From assembly GCF_039537875.1 (NCBI RefSeq), contig NZ_BAABBI010000001.1, forward strand, positions 1,116,001-1,180,000: a stretch of DNA of 64,000 nt. Direction: 5' to 3'. This document shows positions 34,119 to 43,785 of this stretch, one piece after another. Numbering within the stretch: position 1 is the first letter of the stretch; every line of letters starts with the position of its first letter. The position numbers were made by a program, and so were the translations under genes. Below the pieces are notes generated by a model. It worked only from the letters and a program-made list of their open reading frames with translations. It did no database searches and was not told where the DNA came from. This stretch comes from Corallibacter vietnamensis. GTDB taxonomy: Bacteria; Bacteroidota; Bacteroidia; Flavobacteriales; Flavobacteriaceae.

Positions 34119-35521
34119 TTATTTTTTCACGATTAAATAAGTAACTAATGAGATAGAAATACCAATCAATATAGGATCAAATCCGTAAGGAATTTGAACT
34201 TCTAAAAAGGTAATGATTAATGTTGAAAATCCACCAAAAAGCATGGCTAATAATGCCGCTAAAGGTTTTTTGTTTTTTGAGTAAAGCATTCCAAGAACAG
34301 GGACTAATAAACCAGAAACCATAAATGAATAGGATAGAAGCATGAGATCTAAAACGCTAGTCATGGCTGTGGCAATTAAAATGGCAACAAATCCAACGAT
34401 AAAAGTAATTACTTGAGATATTTTTATCGTTTTAGGGTTTTTGTCATTAAGTCCTAAAATATCTGTTGTAAAGTTTCCAGAAGCGGCAAGCAAACAGCTA
34501 TCTGCTGTAGACATTATGGCTGAAAAGTAAGCAGACATCATTAATCCCATTAGTCCAACAGGTAATATGTTTTTTAATAATAGAGGTAGCCCTATTTCTG
34601 GATCTAAATTAGCGGCTGTTAAAAAACCATCAGTAGCAAACATGCCTTGTTCAACAGCAACTCTAGATAAAAGTCCAAGCGCAACTCCCATAAAAGCCAT
34701 AATTGGGTATTCAAAAATACCTGCTATATACCAGGCTTTTTTTGCTGTTTTTTCATTTTTACAAGCGTAAATTCTTTGATATAATGTCATACCAACAAAC
34801 CAAATAGGAATGATTGTAATGGCCCAATTGAGCATTTGTATCCATGTGATGTTATCTAATCTGAAAAATTCATTAGGCAAAACTTTTAAAATTCCATCAA
34901 GACCGCCTAAAGCATAAAAAGAAACAGGAATACCAATGAAAATTAAACCAGACATTAATATTATCCACTGAAAAGTGTCTGTGTAAATAACAGCTTTAAT
35001 ACCTCCAAAAACTGTGTATAGCATAGCAACAGTTCCCATAATAATTAAAGCATTTGTTAAGCTTAACTCTGGAAATGTGCCAACGGCAAGTTTTGCACCT
35101 GCTAAAAGTTGAGATGAGGTAAAGCCTAAATATCCTATGAAAGATATAATACCAGCAACAAGTGCTACTTTTTTATCATAGTTTCGTTTTAAAAGCTCGG
35201 GAAAGGTTAGTAAATTAAATTTATGCCCTTCATTTATCACTTTTGGGATTAAGAGAACAGCACTAATCCAAGCGCCTATTAAACCAGTAAGTAGCATCCA
35301 GGAGCCTGAAAGTCCCATTACAAAACCTAAACCTCCAAGGCCTATAGAGAAACCACCGCCAACATCGGTAGCAACTACAGAAAGCCCGATGTGCCAGCTT
35401 TTCATGCTGTTGCCGCCTACATAATAATCTTTTGCACTTTTGTTTTTTTGTAATAATAAAAGCCTATTGCTAATACAATAATCATGTATATAGCAAATAC
35501 AGCAATATCAATAGGGTGCAT
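34119..35521 (-). pseudogene. Sodium:solute symporter family transporter, interrupted by a one-base frameshift
   Basis: An SSS-family permease of about 466 residues when read across two frames. The 5' part starts at ATG 35521, five bases after the GNAT stop, and reads MHPIDIAVFAIYMIIVLAIG then FYYYKK. It then runs out of frame in a T7 run at 35443-35449 (A7 on the coding strand) and meets TAG at 35417-35419. Adding one A restores KSAKDYYVGGNSMKSWHIG and the intact remainder with about 11 further helices. The main frame alone lacks helix 1. The cause may be a base-calling error, a real mutation, or slippage on the A-run. Substrate probably an amino acid or derivative, from the operon context. 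Confidence 0.75.
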
Positions 35522-35526
35522 AATAC

Positions 35527-35970
35527 TTATTTTTTAAGTCTCATTTCAAGGTACTTGTTCTCGAAACCTAATTTTTTGTATAAGTGTAGTGCTGGATTTT
35601 CTGGTTCTACGTGAAGTGCGATATCTCCTTTTGTTAACTCTATCGCTTTTTGCATTAATTGTTTACCGATGCCTTTTCCTCTTGCGTTACTGTGTACGGC
35701 AATGTAAACTAAAATGTTTTCTGGAATGTAACCATGCATTCCAGTTTCGTTTATAATTGTAATTCCTTGTATGCCTTCTTGATCTTTAATAACTAATACA
35801 AAACCACCATGTGCAGAAATGTTGTCTTTTACAGCGTAATCTAGACATTTTGAAATATCTGTCTTTTCATCGCCATATTCCTGCAAATGAGTATGCAGGA
35901 AGTTTATTATGGTTTCTTTTTCTGTTTGAGTTGGTTTTGTATTAGCATTATAAATTTTGAATACATTCAT
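35527..35970 (-). CDS. GNAT family N-acetyltransferase
   Basis: A 147-residue GCN5-related acetyltransferase. The acetyl-CoA motif is VHSNARGKGIGKQLMQKAI near 91-109. A typical C-terminal LHLYKKLGFENK follows. Substrate unknown. It lies 3 bases after rpsU and 5 before the symporter, so it could be part of the amino-acid operon and act on its product. Start supported by spacing. Confidence 0.9.
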   Translation of the reverse strand: MNVFKIYNANTKPTQTEKETIINFLHTHLQEYGDEKTDISKCLDYAVKDNISAHGGFVLVIKDQEGIQGITIINETGMHGYIPENILVYIAVHSNARGKGIGKQLMQKAIELTKGDIALHVEPENPALHLYKKLGFENKYLEMRLKK

Positions 35971-35973
35971 AAA

Positions 35974-36168
35974 TTATATGTCTTCTTGGTCTCTTAAACT
36001 CTGAATGTAGGCCGCTTTTTGAACTTCGCGTCTACGTCTTATTGAGGGTTTTGTGAAATATTGTTTTTCTCTGATGTTTTGCATAACTTTTACGTTACGG
36101 TGTTTACGTTTGTAGCGTTTTAATGCGCGTTCAATGTTTTCTCCTTCTTTGATTTCAATTTTTAACAT
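35974..36168 (-). CDS. rpsU: 30S ribosomal protein S21
   Basis: A 64-residue basic protein with the bS21 pattern IKEGENIERALKRYKRKH, then RRRREVQKAAYIQSLRDQED. It is the last small-subunit protein to assemble. It lies 33 bases downstream of the sigma factor gene. Confidence 0.95.
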   Translation of the reverse strand: MLKIEIKEGENIERALKRYKRKHRNVKVMQNIREKQYFTKPSIRRRREVQKAAYIQSLRDQEDI

Positions 36169-36201
36169 AAGTTGTTTTTAGTAAATGATTATTATCTAGG
36201 A

Positions 36202-37065
36202 CTATCCTAAATAGGTTTTTAATATTTTATTTTTTGAAGTATGTCGTAGTCTACGAATACCTTTTTCTTTTATTTGTCTTACACGCTCACGAGTTAGTCC
36301 AAAAGTTTCTCCTATTTCTTCTAGGCTCATTGGCTGTTCGTTGCTAATGCCGTAATATAGTCTAATAACATCAGCTTCTCTTTGTGATAATGTGTTTAAA
36401 GCGCGATTAACTTCAACATTTAAAGAGTCGTTCATTAAATCTTTATCAGGGTTTGGAGATTCTCCAGATTTTACAACATCATATAAGCTAGAGTCTTCAC
36501 CTTCTTTTAAAGGTGCATCCATGGATAAATGACGCCCTGAATTTTTCATAGACTGTTTTACATCGCTAACAGTCATATCTAGTTCTTTAGCAATTTCTTC
36601 GGCACTTGGAGGGCGTTGATGTGCTTGCTCTAAATGCGAATATGCTTTGTTTATTTTGTTTATAGAACCAATTTTATTTAATGGTAACCTAACAATTCTT
36701 GCTTGCTCTGCAAGTGCTTGTAATATAGATTGACGAATCCACCAAACGGCATAAGATATAAACTTAAAACCTCGGGTTTCATCAAAACGTTTAGCGGCTT
36801 TTACTAAACCGGCGTTTCCTTCGTTTATTAAATCAGGGAGTTTTAATCCTTGATTTTGGTATTGCTTTGCAACCGATACAACAAAACGTAAGTTTGCGGT
36901 TGTTAATCTATCTAAAGCAGCTTGATCACCTTCTCTAATACGTTGCGCTAATTCAACTTCTTCCTCTGCGGTTATTAATGGGAGCTTACTTATGTCTTGT
37001 AAATACTTGTCTAAAGATTTAGACTCTCTGTTGGTAACCTGCTTGGTGATTTTTAATTGCCTCAT
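36202..37065 (-). CDS. rpoD: Primary RNA polymerase sigma factor (RpoD/SigA, Bacteroidota type)
   Basis: A 287-residue sigma-70 protein. It has a short N-terminus, region 1.2 (SKSLDKYLQDISKLPLI), region 2 (ANLRFVVSVAKQYQNQGL, DLINEGNAGL, FISYAVWWIRQSI), region 3, and region 4 with the helix-turn-helix SLEEIGETFGLTRERVRQIK. Bacteroidota primary sigma factors are this short and read TTG/TAnnTTTG promoters, in line with the promoters in this window. The region-3-associated sequence RIVRLPLNKIGSI is typical. Confidence 0.95.
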   Translation of the reverse strand: MRQLKITKQVTNRESKSLDKYLQDISKLPLITAEEEVELAQRIREGDQAALDRLTTANLRFVVSVAKQYQNQGLKLPDLINEGNAGLVKAAKRFDETRGFKFISYAVWWIRQSILQALAEQARIVRLPLNKIGSINKINKAYSHLEQAHQRPPSAEEIAKELDMTVSDVKQSMKNSGRHLSMDAPLKEGEDSSLYDVVKSGESPNPDKDLMNDSLNVEVNRALNTLSQREADVIRLYYGISNEQPMSLEEIGETFGLTRERVRQIKEKGIRRLRHTSKNKILKTYLG

Positions 37066-37238
37066 GTATAAAGTTTAGATTAATACTCAATATCTATCTT
37101 TATAACATAACTTTTTTTTTATAATATGCAAGAAAAAAGCGATTTCTTTGTAAAAAATCTATAATTCAATTGAAAAAAGCTGAATTTTTTAGTGATTTTT
37201 CATTAAAATAGTGATTTGACTTTTTCTTAAGGTTGTTT

Positions 37239-39890
37239 TTAGTTTATAGAGTCTTCTTTTTTGCTATTATTCTTTTTGTTTAATAAGCCACCAAGAACAT
37301 TTTTAATACCCTGTTGTACTGCATTATTATTGTTTGTTGAATTTGTTTTAGTGGTATCTGATGTTGTTTGGTTTTGTGTTTGGGAGTTGTTGTTATTGCT
37401 TATTCCTCCCAGTAAATCTTTTATAGCGTTTGAGCCTTGATTTAAAAGTTTTTGTTTTTCTATATCAATAAGTTTTTTTGTTAAGGTAGTAACAGAAGAA
37501 CTTAAGTCGGTTTTTATAGAAGGATTTGTAAATGTTCCTGTAATGTTTGCTGTAACAGGAATAGCAATTTTGTTTACTTCCGGATCGTTTATTTTACCAA
37601 TAAGCCTATTTATGTCACTGCCTAAATACTTTGCAGGTACATTAAAAACAACGCCATAGTTCATAGTTTTGTTGAAATTATGAGCTCCAGAGACCTGAAT
37701 GTCTATATCTTCATATTTTATGTTAAATGGTTTTATATCTACATTACCATTATTGAAGTTTAGTTTTGTTTTTAGGTCTTTTAAGTTTAGTTTATTAAAA
37801 TCTACAAAGCCTAATGCGCCATTTAAAGAACTTAATAGCTTGCTGTCTTCTGTGTTAATATCAGAAGTTAATAATTCAGCAAAAGCATCACCAGAAATTG
37901 ATGCTAAATCTGGAGAAAATTCTTCATCTAGATTTCCTTTTAGGTTAATTGTAGAGTTTAACTTTCCTTGTAATACTTTGGCAATTGGTGCTAATGCTTG
38001 AAGTAAGTCTAAGTCTTTAAAAGATTTTGAAATATCAAAATTATCAGCTCCCAGATTTAAATCAAAGGTTGGTGTGTCGTTTTTTGTAGAAACATTACCG
38101 TTCACAGCAAGTTGCCCATCAAATATATTAGATGTCAAATTACTTAATGTGGCTTGTTGATCTTTTATTACAAGAGTTCCTTTAACGTTTTTTAGATCTA
38201 GATTATCATAAACTACGTGTTTAGCATCGGCATAAAGCGTACAATCTAAAAAGGCTGGAATTTTTAATGACTCTTCATCCGATGAGGTTTTGTTGTTTTT
38301 TGCTTCAGCAGTATCGCTTTCAACCATAAAATCGCTAACCTTAAACATGTTTGAGTCAACATTAAAGTTTCCTTGCAGGTTTTTATCACTTAATAAGAAT
38401 CCTAAAAGGTTTTTAATAGAGCCTTTTGCGTTTAAATCACTGCTTCCTGTTTTTGCTTCAAAGTGGTTTAATGAAACAGTTCCAGGGTTAAAGGTCATGT
38501 CAGCCTTTTTGATATGGATAGGGTTTACAATGTCTTCTGATGAGAAAACAAAATCTGTTACAGATACAGAACCGTCATTTTTAATACGCTCATAGGCATT
38601 GGTCTCAATAGCATTCATATCAAATGCCGTGTGAAGTTTCCCTTTTAAAATTCCGCTTAACTCTTTTTCTAATTCTATAGGGTAAGCTTTTGTAAGATTA
38701 GATAGGTTTAATACACCATCAATATTGGCGTTTACAAGCATGTTAGTTGTTAAGTTTTTAAGTGTCGCAGACGATTTGAACATGTCTTGATCTATCTTAA
38801 AGTTTAAAGTGCTAATGTTTACATAAGTGTCATCAACATTGCCTGTGTTATTTTTTATAGCAACATTTATGCTTATATCTTGAACACGTTTTGGTAAATC
38901 AGGATATTTAAAAGACGCATTATTTGATAAGACATTAATATTTAATTGAGGAATGGTTTTTTCAGAAACTAAACCTTTAACCATACCATTTATTTTAAAG
39001 TTTCCAGAAGTTTCTACGTTTTCAATATTTTTAGAATATTCTTTAGGAACTACAGCAAGAAAATCTTTGAAATCAGAACCAGGATTTTTAAATGTTATAT
39101 CTACTTCTTGGCCATTGTCAAGTAGCTGCACATAGCCTTGAAATTCTAATGGTAATTGGTTTATGTAAGCTTTGTTTTCCTTAAAGGTATATTTACTATT
39201 GGTTAAATCTAAATCAATTAAGGCATCTAACTTTATATCATTGTTGCTTAAATATTCAGTGCTATCCATACTAAAACTTACTCTGGCACTTGTGCTGGTG
39301 TCTAATTCTGAAACATCACCTGAAAACGTTCCTTTTCCTGAATGGTTAAGTTCGGTTATGTAAAAGGTTGTATTTGAGCTCTCATCTAGATACGTTAGTG
39401 CGCTATTAGTAATGGCATAATCTTTAACATCTAAAGAAAATCCTTTGGTAGTGTCTTGAGGTGCTTCAGTCGTAGTTTCTTCACTTTTTTTTGCAATGTC
39501 AAAATTAGTGTCGCCAAATTTATTGGTTTTAAGTATGACTAAAGCTTCGTCAAGGTATATTTCGTTAATAACAATTGGGCCTTCACTAGCTTTTTTAAAT
39601 AATTCTTTAATTGACATGTTTAAAGAAATAGATTTTGCTGTAGCTAGTTTTTCATCTTTAAAAGGTTCAAAATTAGTGATTACTAAATCGTTAACATCTA
39701 CTTGGGCTTGAGGAAAGCTTTTTATGAAACTTAAATTTACATCGCTAAATTCAACATGAGCGTTTAAGTTATTATTTATAGTTTGCTTAACGATATCTTT
39801 TATTTTAGATTGAAAAACAAATGGAATTGCTAGTAGTAAAAGGAATATGATTAGTAAAGAGATTCCTATGATTTTTAAAGCTTTTTTCAT
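37239..39890 (-). CDS. AsmA-like family protein
   Basis: An 883-residue protein with an N-terminal membrane anchor (MKKALKIIGISLLIIFLLLL), followed by a long periplasmic region of repeated beta-rich segments of the AsmA/TamB-like type. The C-terminus is low-complexity, rich in Asn, Ser, Gln, Lys and Thr (residues about 835-883). AsmA-like proteins bridge inner and outer membranes for phospholipid transport. The start is set at 39890: the 20 codons upstream do not form a signal-like segment. Flanking spacers (37066-37238 and 39891-39974) are A/T-rich and hold no clear gene. Confidence 0.85.
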   Translation of the reverse strand: MKKALKIIGISLLIIFLLLLAIPFVFQSKIKDIVKQTINNNLNAHVEFSDVNLSFIKSFPQAQVDVNDLVITNFEPFKDEKLATAKSISLNMSIKELFKKASEGPIVINEIYLDEALVILKTNKFGDTNFDIAKKSEETTTEAPQDTTKGFSLDVKDYAITNSALTYLDESSNTTFYITELNHSGKGTFSGDVSELDTSTSARVSFSMDSTEYLSNNDIKLDALIDLDLTNSKYTFKENKAYINQLPLEFQGYVQLLDNGQEVDITFKNPGSDFKDFLAVVPKEYSKNIENVETSGNFKINGMVKGLVSEKTIPQLNINVLSNNASFKYPDLPKRVQDISINVAIKNNTGNVDDTYVNISTLNFKIDQDMFKSSATLKNLTTNMLVNANIDGVLNLSNLTKAYPIELEKELSGILKGKLHTAFDMNAIETNAYERIKNDGSVSVTDFVFSSEDIVNPIHIKKADMTFNPGTVSLNHFEAKTGSSDLNAKGSIKNLLGFLLSDKNLQGNFNVDSNMFKVSDFMVESDTAEAKNNKTSSDEESLKIPAFLDCTLYADAKHVVYDNLDLKNVKGTLVIKDQQATLSNLTSNIFDGQLAVNGNVSTKNDTPTFDLNLGADNFDISKSFKDLDLLQALAPIAKVLQGKLNSTINLKGNLDEEFSPDLASISGDAFAELLTSDINTEDSKLLSSLNGALGFVDFNKLNLKDLKTKLNFNNGNVDIKPFNIKYEDIDIQVSGAHNFNKTMNYGVVFNVPAKYLGSDINRLIGKINDPEVNKIAIPVTANITGTFTNPSIKTDLSSSVTTLTKKLIDIEKQKLLNQGSNAIKDLLGGISNNNNSQTQNQTTSDTTKTNSTNNNNAVQQGIKNVLGGLLNKKNNSKKEDSIN

Positions 39891-39974
39891 GTACTTGATA
39901 AGTTTGAGGTATATACGATATAAAATAGAAGAATGGTTGCCATTAGGCAAATGTTTAATAAAACTTTAATAGTT

Positions 39975-40679
39975 TTATATCAAGCTTATTTCTTCATTAA
40001 TTTTTAATTTAAAACGCTTCCTAAAGATGTAAACACCAAGGTATAAAAACGGTGTGTCAAGAATAGCTATAAGCACTTTAAACAAAAAACCAGCAACAAG
40101 TAAACCTGCAAATTTATCCCATTCTATAATATTGAAAGAACATAGTAACATTAAGATGGTAAAGGTATCTACAAATTGTGAGAAAAACGTTGAGAAATTG
40201 TTACGAATCCATAAATATTTTCCTTTTGTAAGTCGTTTCCAGAAATGATAAATTTGAATGTCAACAAATTGCGCAAATAAGTAAGCTAGCATACTGGCTG
40301 TTACAGCAATAGCTGTGCTGCCAAAAACGGTAGAAAAGAGTTCGTTACCAACAGGAGACCAAGTAGTTGCAGGAACCATATCAGAAACCAACACAATAAG
40401 TAACGAAAACAATGAAGCAAAAATACCAGTAACAACCACTTGGTTAGCACGTTTTTTGCCATATATTTCGCTAATCAAGTCTGTGATTAAAAACGTAATA
40501 GGATAAGGTAAGATGCCTACAGATATTTCAAATAATTTTGTACCAAAAACTTCTACTTCAAAAGGATACCAATAAAAAAACTTTTGAAAAATTAAATTAG
40601 AAACCACCAAAGAGGTTATAAATAATGCAGCTAATAATAAATAAATGCGTTGCGCTAAAAGCTTGTCTTTTAAGGTCAT
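39975..40679 (-). CDS. Queuosine precursor transporter (YhhQ/QPTR family)
   Basis: A protein of about 234 residues with six predicted helices and the family marks SNLIFQKFFYWYPF and ISVGILPYPITFLITDLISE, with IYGKKRANQVV after. YhhQ imports queuine or preQ0 for tRNA modification. I take the start at 40679 (MTLKDKLLAQR); an ATG at 40703 would add eight residues. It diverges from the FolK fusion gene by about 70 bases. No riboswitch is visible in that short spacer. Confidence 0.88.
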   Translation of the reverse strand: MTLKDKLLAQRIYLLLAALFITSLVVSNLIFQKFFYWYPFEVEVFGTKLFEISVGILPYPITFLITDLISEIYGKKRANQVVVTGIFASLFSLLIVLVSDMVPATTWSPVGNELFSTVFGSTAIAVTASMLAYLFAQFVDIQIYHFWKRLTKGKYLWIRNNFSTFFSQFVDTFTILMLLCSFNIIEWDKFAGLLVAGFLFKVLIAILDTPFLYLGVYIFRKRFKLKINEEISLI

Positions 40680-40750
40680 TTGAAATTGTGAATAAATAGG
40701 CAACGTAAATATAAGCTATTAAATTTTCTTTTAGTTATTTTGTTTTTTCC

Positions 40751-41884
40751 ATGAATACACATCACAAAGTTTATATATCATTAGGCAGTAATAAGGGCGA
40801 CCGAATAAAACACTTGCAAGATGCCATAAATCTTATTTTTAAAGAGATTGGTAAGGTTAATATTATTGCAAAAGTTTACAATACGCCAGCAATAGGTTTT
40901 GATGGAGCCGATTTTTTAAATACTTGTGCGCTTATTGAAACTGAATTACCTTCAGATGAACTTATTCAAGCCTTATTGCAAATAGAAACAAAACTAGGTA
41001 GAACGAGAAGTGATGTAAATACCTATGAATCTAGAACAATAGATTTGGATGTGCTATTTTTTGATGAAGAAATAATTCAGAATCAAGCGTTACAAGTGCC
41101 ACACCCAGAGTTACAGAACAGGCGTTTTGTACTACAGCCTTTAAGCGAGATAGCAGCAAAAATAATACATCCTGTTTTTAAGAAATCTATATCTGAATTA
41201 CTGCAAGAATGCCAAGATGAAAGTGTTTTAGAGCCTATTAATATTTGGCTGAAAAACCCTAGTAAACAATACAAACTTTCTAACTTTAATTACATAGCTA
41301 TAGAAGGCAATATAGGTGCAGGGAAAACTAGTTTGGCAAACAAAATATCTCATGATTTTAATGCAAAATTGATTTTAGAACGTTTTGCAGACAATCCGTT
41401 TTTACCAAAGTTTTATGAAGATGCTAAACGTTATGCGTTTACGTTAGAAATGTCCTTTTTGGCAGATAGATATCAACAAATAAGCGATGATTTATCACAA
41501 TTAGATTTGTTTAAAGATTTTATTGTAAGTGATTATGATATATATAAATCTTTGATTTTTTCAAAAATCACTTTACCTGATGATGAATTTAAGCTTTACC
41601 GAAAACTGTTTTATCTCATGTATAAAGATATTGCAAAACCAGAGTTGTATGTGTATTTGTATCAAAACACAGAACGTTTACAAGAAAACATAAAAAAACG
41701 TGGTCGGGATTATGAGCAAAATATAGAGAATGCTTATCTGGAAAAAATCAATGCTGGGTATTTAGACTTCTTAAAAAATAAAACAGAGCTTAACGTTAAA
41801 ATAATTGATATCTCTGATAAGGATTTTGTGAAGAATCGTGAAGATTACCTTTGGATATTAAACGAAATTAGTAATGAAGTATAG
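40751..41884 (+). CDS. folK: FolK-deoxynucleoside kinase fusion protein
   Basis: A 377-residue two-domain protein. Residues about 1-155 form 6-hydroxymethyl-7,8-dihydropterin pyrophosphokinase (VYISLGSNKGDRIKHLQDAI; TIDLDVLFFDEEII; VPHPELQNRRFVLQPLSEIA). Residues about 178-377 form a deoxynucleoside kinase with Walker A GNIGAGKT at 186-193, the substrate motif ERFADNPFLPKFYED, and a lid RGRDYE. It should make the folate precursor and phosphorylate a deoxynucleoside. This fusion is known in Bacteroidota. It overlaps the next gene by 11 bases. Confidence 0.92.
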   Translation: MNTHHKVYISLGSNKGDRIKHLQDAINLIFKEIGKVNIIAKVYNTPAIGFDGADFLNTCALIETELPSDELIQALLQIETKLGRTRSDVNTYESRTIDLDVLFFDEEIIQNQALQVPHPELQNRRFVLQPLSEIAAKIIHPVFKKSISELLQECQDESVLEPINIWLKNPSKQYKLSNFNYIAIEGNIGAGKTSLANKISHDFNAKLILERFADNPFLPKFYEDAKRYAFTLEMSFLADRYQQISDDLSQLDLFKDFIVSDYDIYKSLIFSKITLPDDEFKLYRKLFYLMYKDIAKPELYVYLYQNTERLQENIKKRGRDYEQNIENAYLEKINAGYLDFLKNKTELNVKIIDISDKDFVKNREDYLWILNEISNEV

Positions 41885-42362
41885 TATTATTACCGTAAAA
41901 GACATATATGCTATTGGAATGAAAATGTCTGTAAACTTTCAAACCATGCATATTGAAATGGCAAAGTTAGCTCGTGCTTTTATGCCTCGTAGACATGAGA
42001 TTATTAACCGAATAGGTACTCACGCTTTTTCTATTCAAGATTATAAACAACAACATTTTAAAACCATCACACCTGAATCATTATTTGATAAATGGGTTGC
42101 TGTTGAGGTTACAGACTTAAACACTGTTCCAAAAGGCATGGAATCACTTACACTAAAAGGAGGCGATTATTTAGTCATAGACTACAAAGGAACTGTTGCT
42201 GATTTTCCTAAAATTTGGCAGTTTGTCTTAAAAGAATGGTTACCAAATTCAGAATATGTCATTGATGATAGACCTCATTTTGAAAAGCTTCCAGAAACTT
42301 ACAACCCACAAAACCAAATCAACGAAGAGACCGTTTGGATTCCTGTTAAAAAAGTGTCATAA
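41874..42362 (+). CDS. GyrI-like / AraC-effector-binding domain protein
   Basis: A 162-residue stand-alone small-molecule binding domain with the sequence KYSIITVKDIYAIGMKMSV at the start and LTLKGGDYLVIDYKG in the middle. The fold is that of AraC/MarA-type effector domains and the GyrI inhibitor. There is no DNA-binding part. Role unknown. The start overlaps the end of the FolK fusion; the 3' end converges on an AraC regulator with a 26-base spacer. Confidence 0.78.
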   Translation: MKYSIITVKDIYAIGMKMSVNFQTMHIEMAKLARAFMPRRHEIINRIGTHAFSIQDYKQQHFKTITPESLFDKWVAVEVTDLNTVPKGMESLTLKGGDYLVIDYKGTVADFPKIWQFVLKEWLPNSEYVIDDRPHFEKLPETYNPQNQINEETVWIPVKKVS

Positions 42363-42388
42363 GTGCCTTTCTAACTCCAGTAATAGTG

Positions 42389-43264
42389 TTAATCAAAATA
42401 TTTTTTTCTGAAATTAAGTGGAGTCAATCCTGTTTTTGATTTAAAAAATTTTGAAAAATAAGCATAATCTGAAAAGTTTAGTGTATGCGAAATAGTTGTT
42501 AAGCTATCTTGAGAATGTACCATAAGTCTTTTTGCTTCAAGAATTGTGCGTTCAGCGATAAGTTGACTTGTAGTTTTGTTAATTGTTTTTTTTACAACTC
42601 TATTTAAATGTTTTGTGCTTATGTTTAGTTTGTCTGCATAAAATTTGGGAAATTTTTCTTCTTGAAAATGAATGTTTACCAACGTTTCCAAGCTTTCTAT
42701 AATTCTTGAATAACTATTGAATTTTACTTCCTCAAAATCGGTATCAAGGATATACATTCTAGTGAGATCTATGTAAATGTGGTTTATTAAGTTGACTATT
42801 TTTAATTCTCGTAATACATTGTTTTGTAAATATTCAGAGTGTAAATTTTTAAAAAGACGCTGTAAATCTTCTGCTTTTTCTTCTGTTGTGTCAAGTACAG
42901 GAGGATTTTGATACGAATAATAAAAAGGAAACGCTTGTAATGTGTGTTCTAAAAATGCTAGCTCATAAAACTCTTGAGAATGAAAAAATATATAGCCTTC
43001 AGGTGGTGTTTCAAATTTCCAAAAATGAGTTTGTCCTGGTTTTAAAAAAAAGATTTTTCCTGGTGTTATGGTGTAGGAATTAAAATCAATCTCATGTGTT
43101 CCTGTGCCTTTAGTAAAAAGAACGCAGAGATAAAAATTATGACTATGTGGTTTGTTTATTAAATTCTTGTTGCGCTTTATGTGATTTGAAAATGTGTTAA
43201 TATACACATCATTGTGATGAGAATGTTTTTTAAATTGACTAATATTTAAAATAGGGATTTTCAT
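42389..43264 (-). CDS. AraC family transcriptional regulator
   Basis: A 291-residue regulator. The N-terminal cupin-like sensor (about 20-140: HSHNFYLCVLFTKGTGTHEIDF; PGKIFFLKPGQTHFWKF) resembles arabinose-type effector domains. The C-terminal double helix-turn-helix lies near 190-290 (LVHSQDSLTTISHTLNFSDYAYFSKFFKSKTGLTPLNF; I give it in two parts: first LTTISHTLNFSDYAYFSKFF, then KSKTGLTPLNF). Its target and effector are not shown; the neighbour DUF983 is transcribed divergently. Confidence 0.88.
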   Translation of the reverse strand: MKIPILNISQFKKHSHHNDVYINTFSNHIKRNKNLINKPHSHNFYLCVLFTKGTGTHEIDFNSYTITPGKIFFLKPGQTHFWKFETPPEGYIFFHSQEFYELAFLEHTLQAFPFYYSYQNPPVLDTTEEKAEDLQRLFKNLHSEYLQNNVLRELKIVNLINHIYIDLTRMYILDTDFEEVKFNSYSRIIESLETLVNIHFQEEKFPKFYADKLNISTKHLNRVVKKTINKTTSQLIAERTILEAKRLMVHSQDSLTTISHTLNFSDYAYFSKFFKSKTGLTPLNFRKKYFD

Positions 43265-43356
43265 ATATGTCTTAAAAGTACAAATAATGGCGCAAATTTT
43301 ATAGTATTTACAATAAAAACAGGTCTTAATTTTGCATAAAGTAAATATGTTAGGTT

Positions 43357-43713
43357 ATGAGTAAAGTAGTTGATGCTTTAAGTTGTAAATGTCCCAATTG
43401 TAAGCGTGGTAAGATATTCAAAAAAGGAGGTAACATTTTGATGTTTAACATACCTAAAATGAACCCAACTTGCCAGGAATGCGGCTTTAAATTTGAAAAA
43501 GAAACTGGGTTCTTCTTTGGGGCTATGTTTGTGAGTTATACGCTAGCGGCTGCTCAAATGATAGCGAGCCTTTTTCTGTTCTGGTATATGGTAGATTTAT
43601 CGCCATTGAGAGTGTTTGCAGTTATTATTGTCATAGCATTATTGTTAAGCACTTTCAACTACAAACTATCAAGGTCTATTTGGATATATTTATTTTATAA
43701 AAGTAATAATTGA
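43357..43713 (+). CDS. DUF983 family membrane protein with CxxC motifs
   Basis: A 118-residue protein. Two CxxC pairs (CPNC near 13 and CQEC near 39) form a probable zinc ribbon. GFFFGAMFVSYTLAAAQMI and a second hydrophobic segment follow. The family is common near cytochrome oxidase genes in proteobacteria; no such genes are near here. Function unknown. A -7 box TAATTTTG lies at 43327-43334 without a clear -33. Confidence 0.85.
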   Translation: MSKVVDALSCKCPNCKRGKIFKKGGNILMFNIPKMNPTCQECGFKFEKETGFFFGAMFVSYTLAAAQMIASLFLFWYMVDLSPLRVFAVIIVIALLLSTFNYKLSRSIWIYLFYKSNN

Positions 43714-43742
43714 TTTTAGTATTTAAACGTAATGTTTTGTTA

Positions 43743-43785
43743 GAAAAAAAAGCCTGCATATTAGTTAGATGCAAGGCTTTTTTTA
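43743..43785. terminator. Bidirectional terminator between DUF983 and the arsenic operon
   Basis: AAAAGCCTGCAT and ATGCAAGGCTTTT form an imperfect stem (one bulge) with A-runs and T-runs on either side. It serves DUF983 on the plus strand and ACR3 on the minus strand. Confidence 0.75.

Noticed and set aside
40680..40750. Possible preQ1 riboswitch before the queuosine-precursor transporter
   Set aside because: The divergent spacer is about 70 bases, and no preQ1 aptamer pattern or pseudoknot arms are visible.
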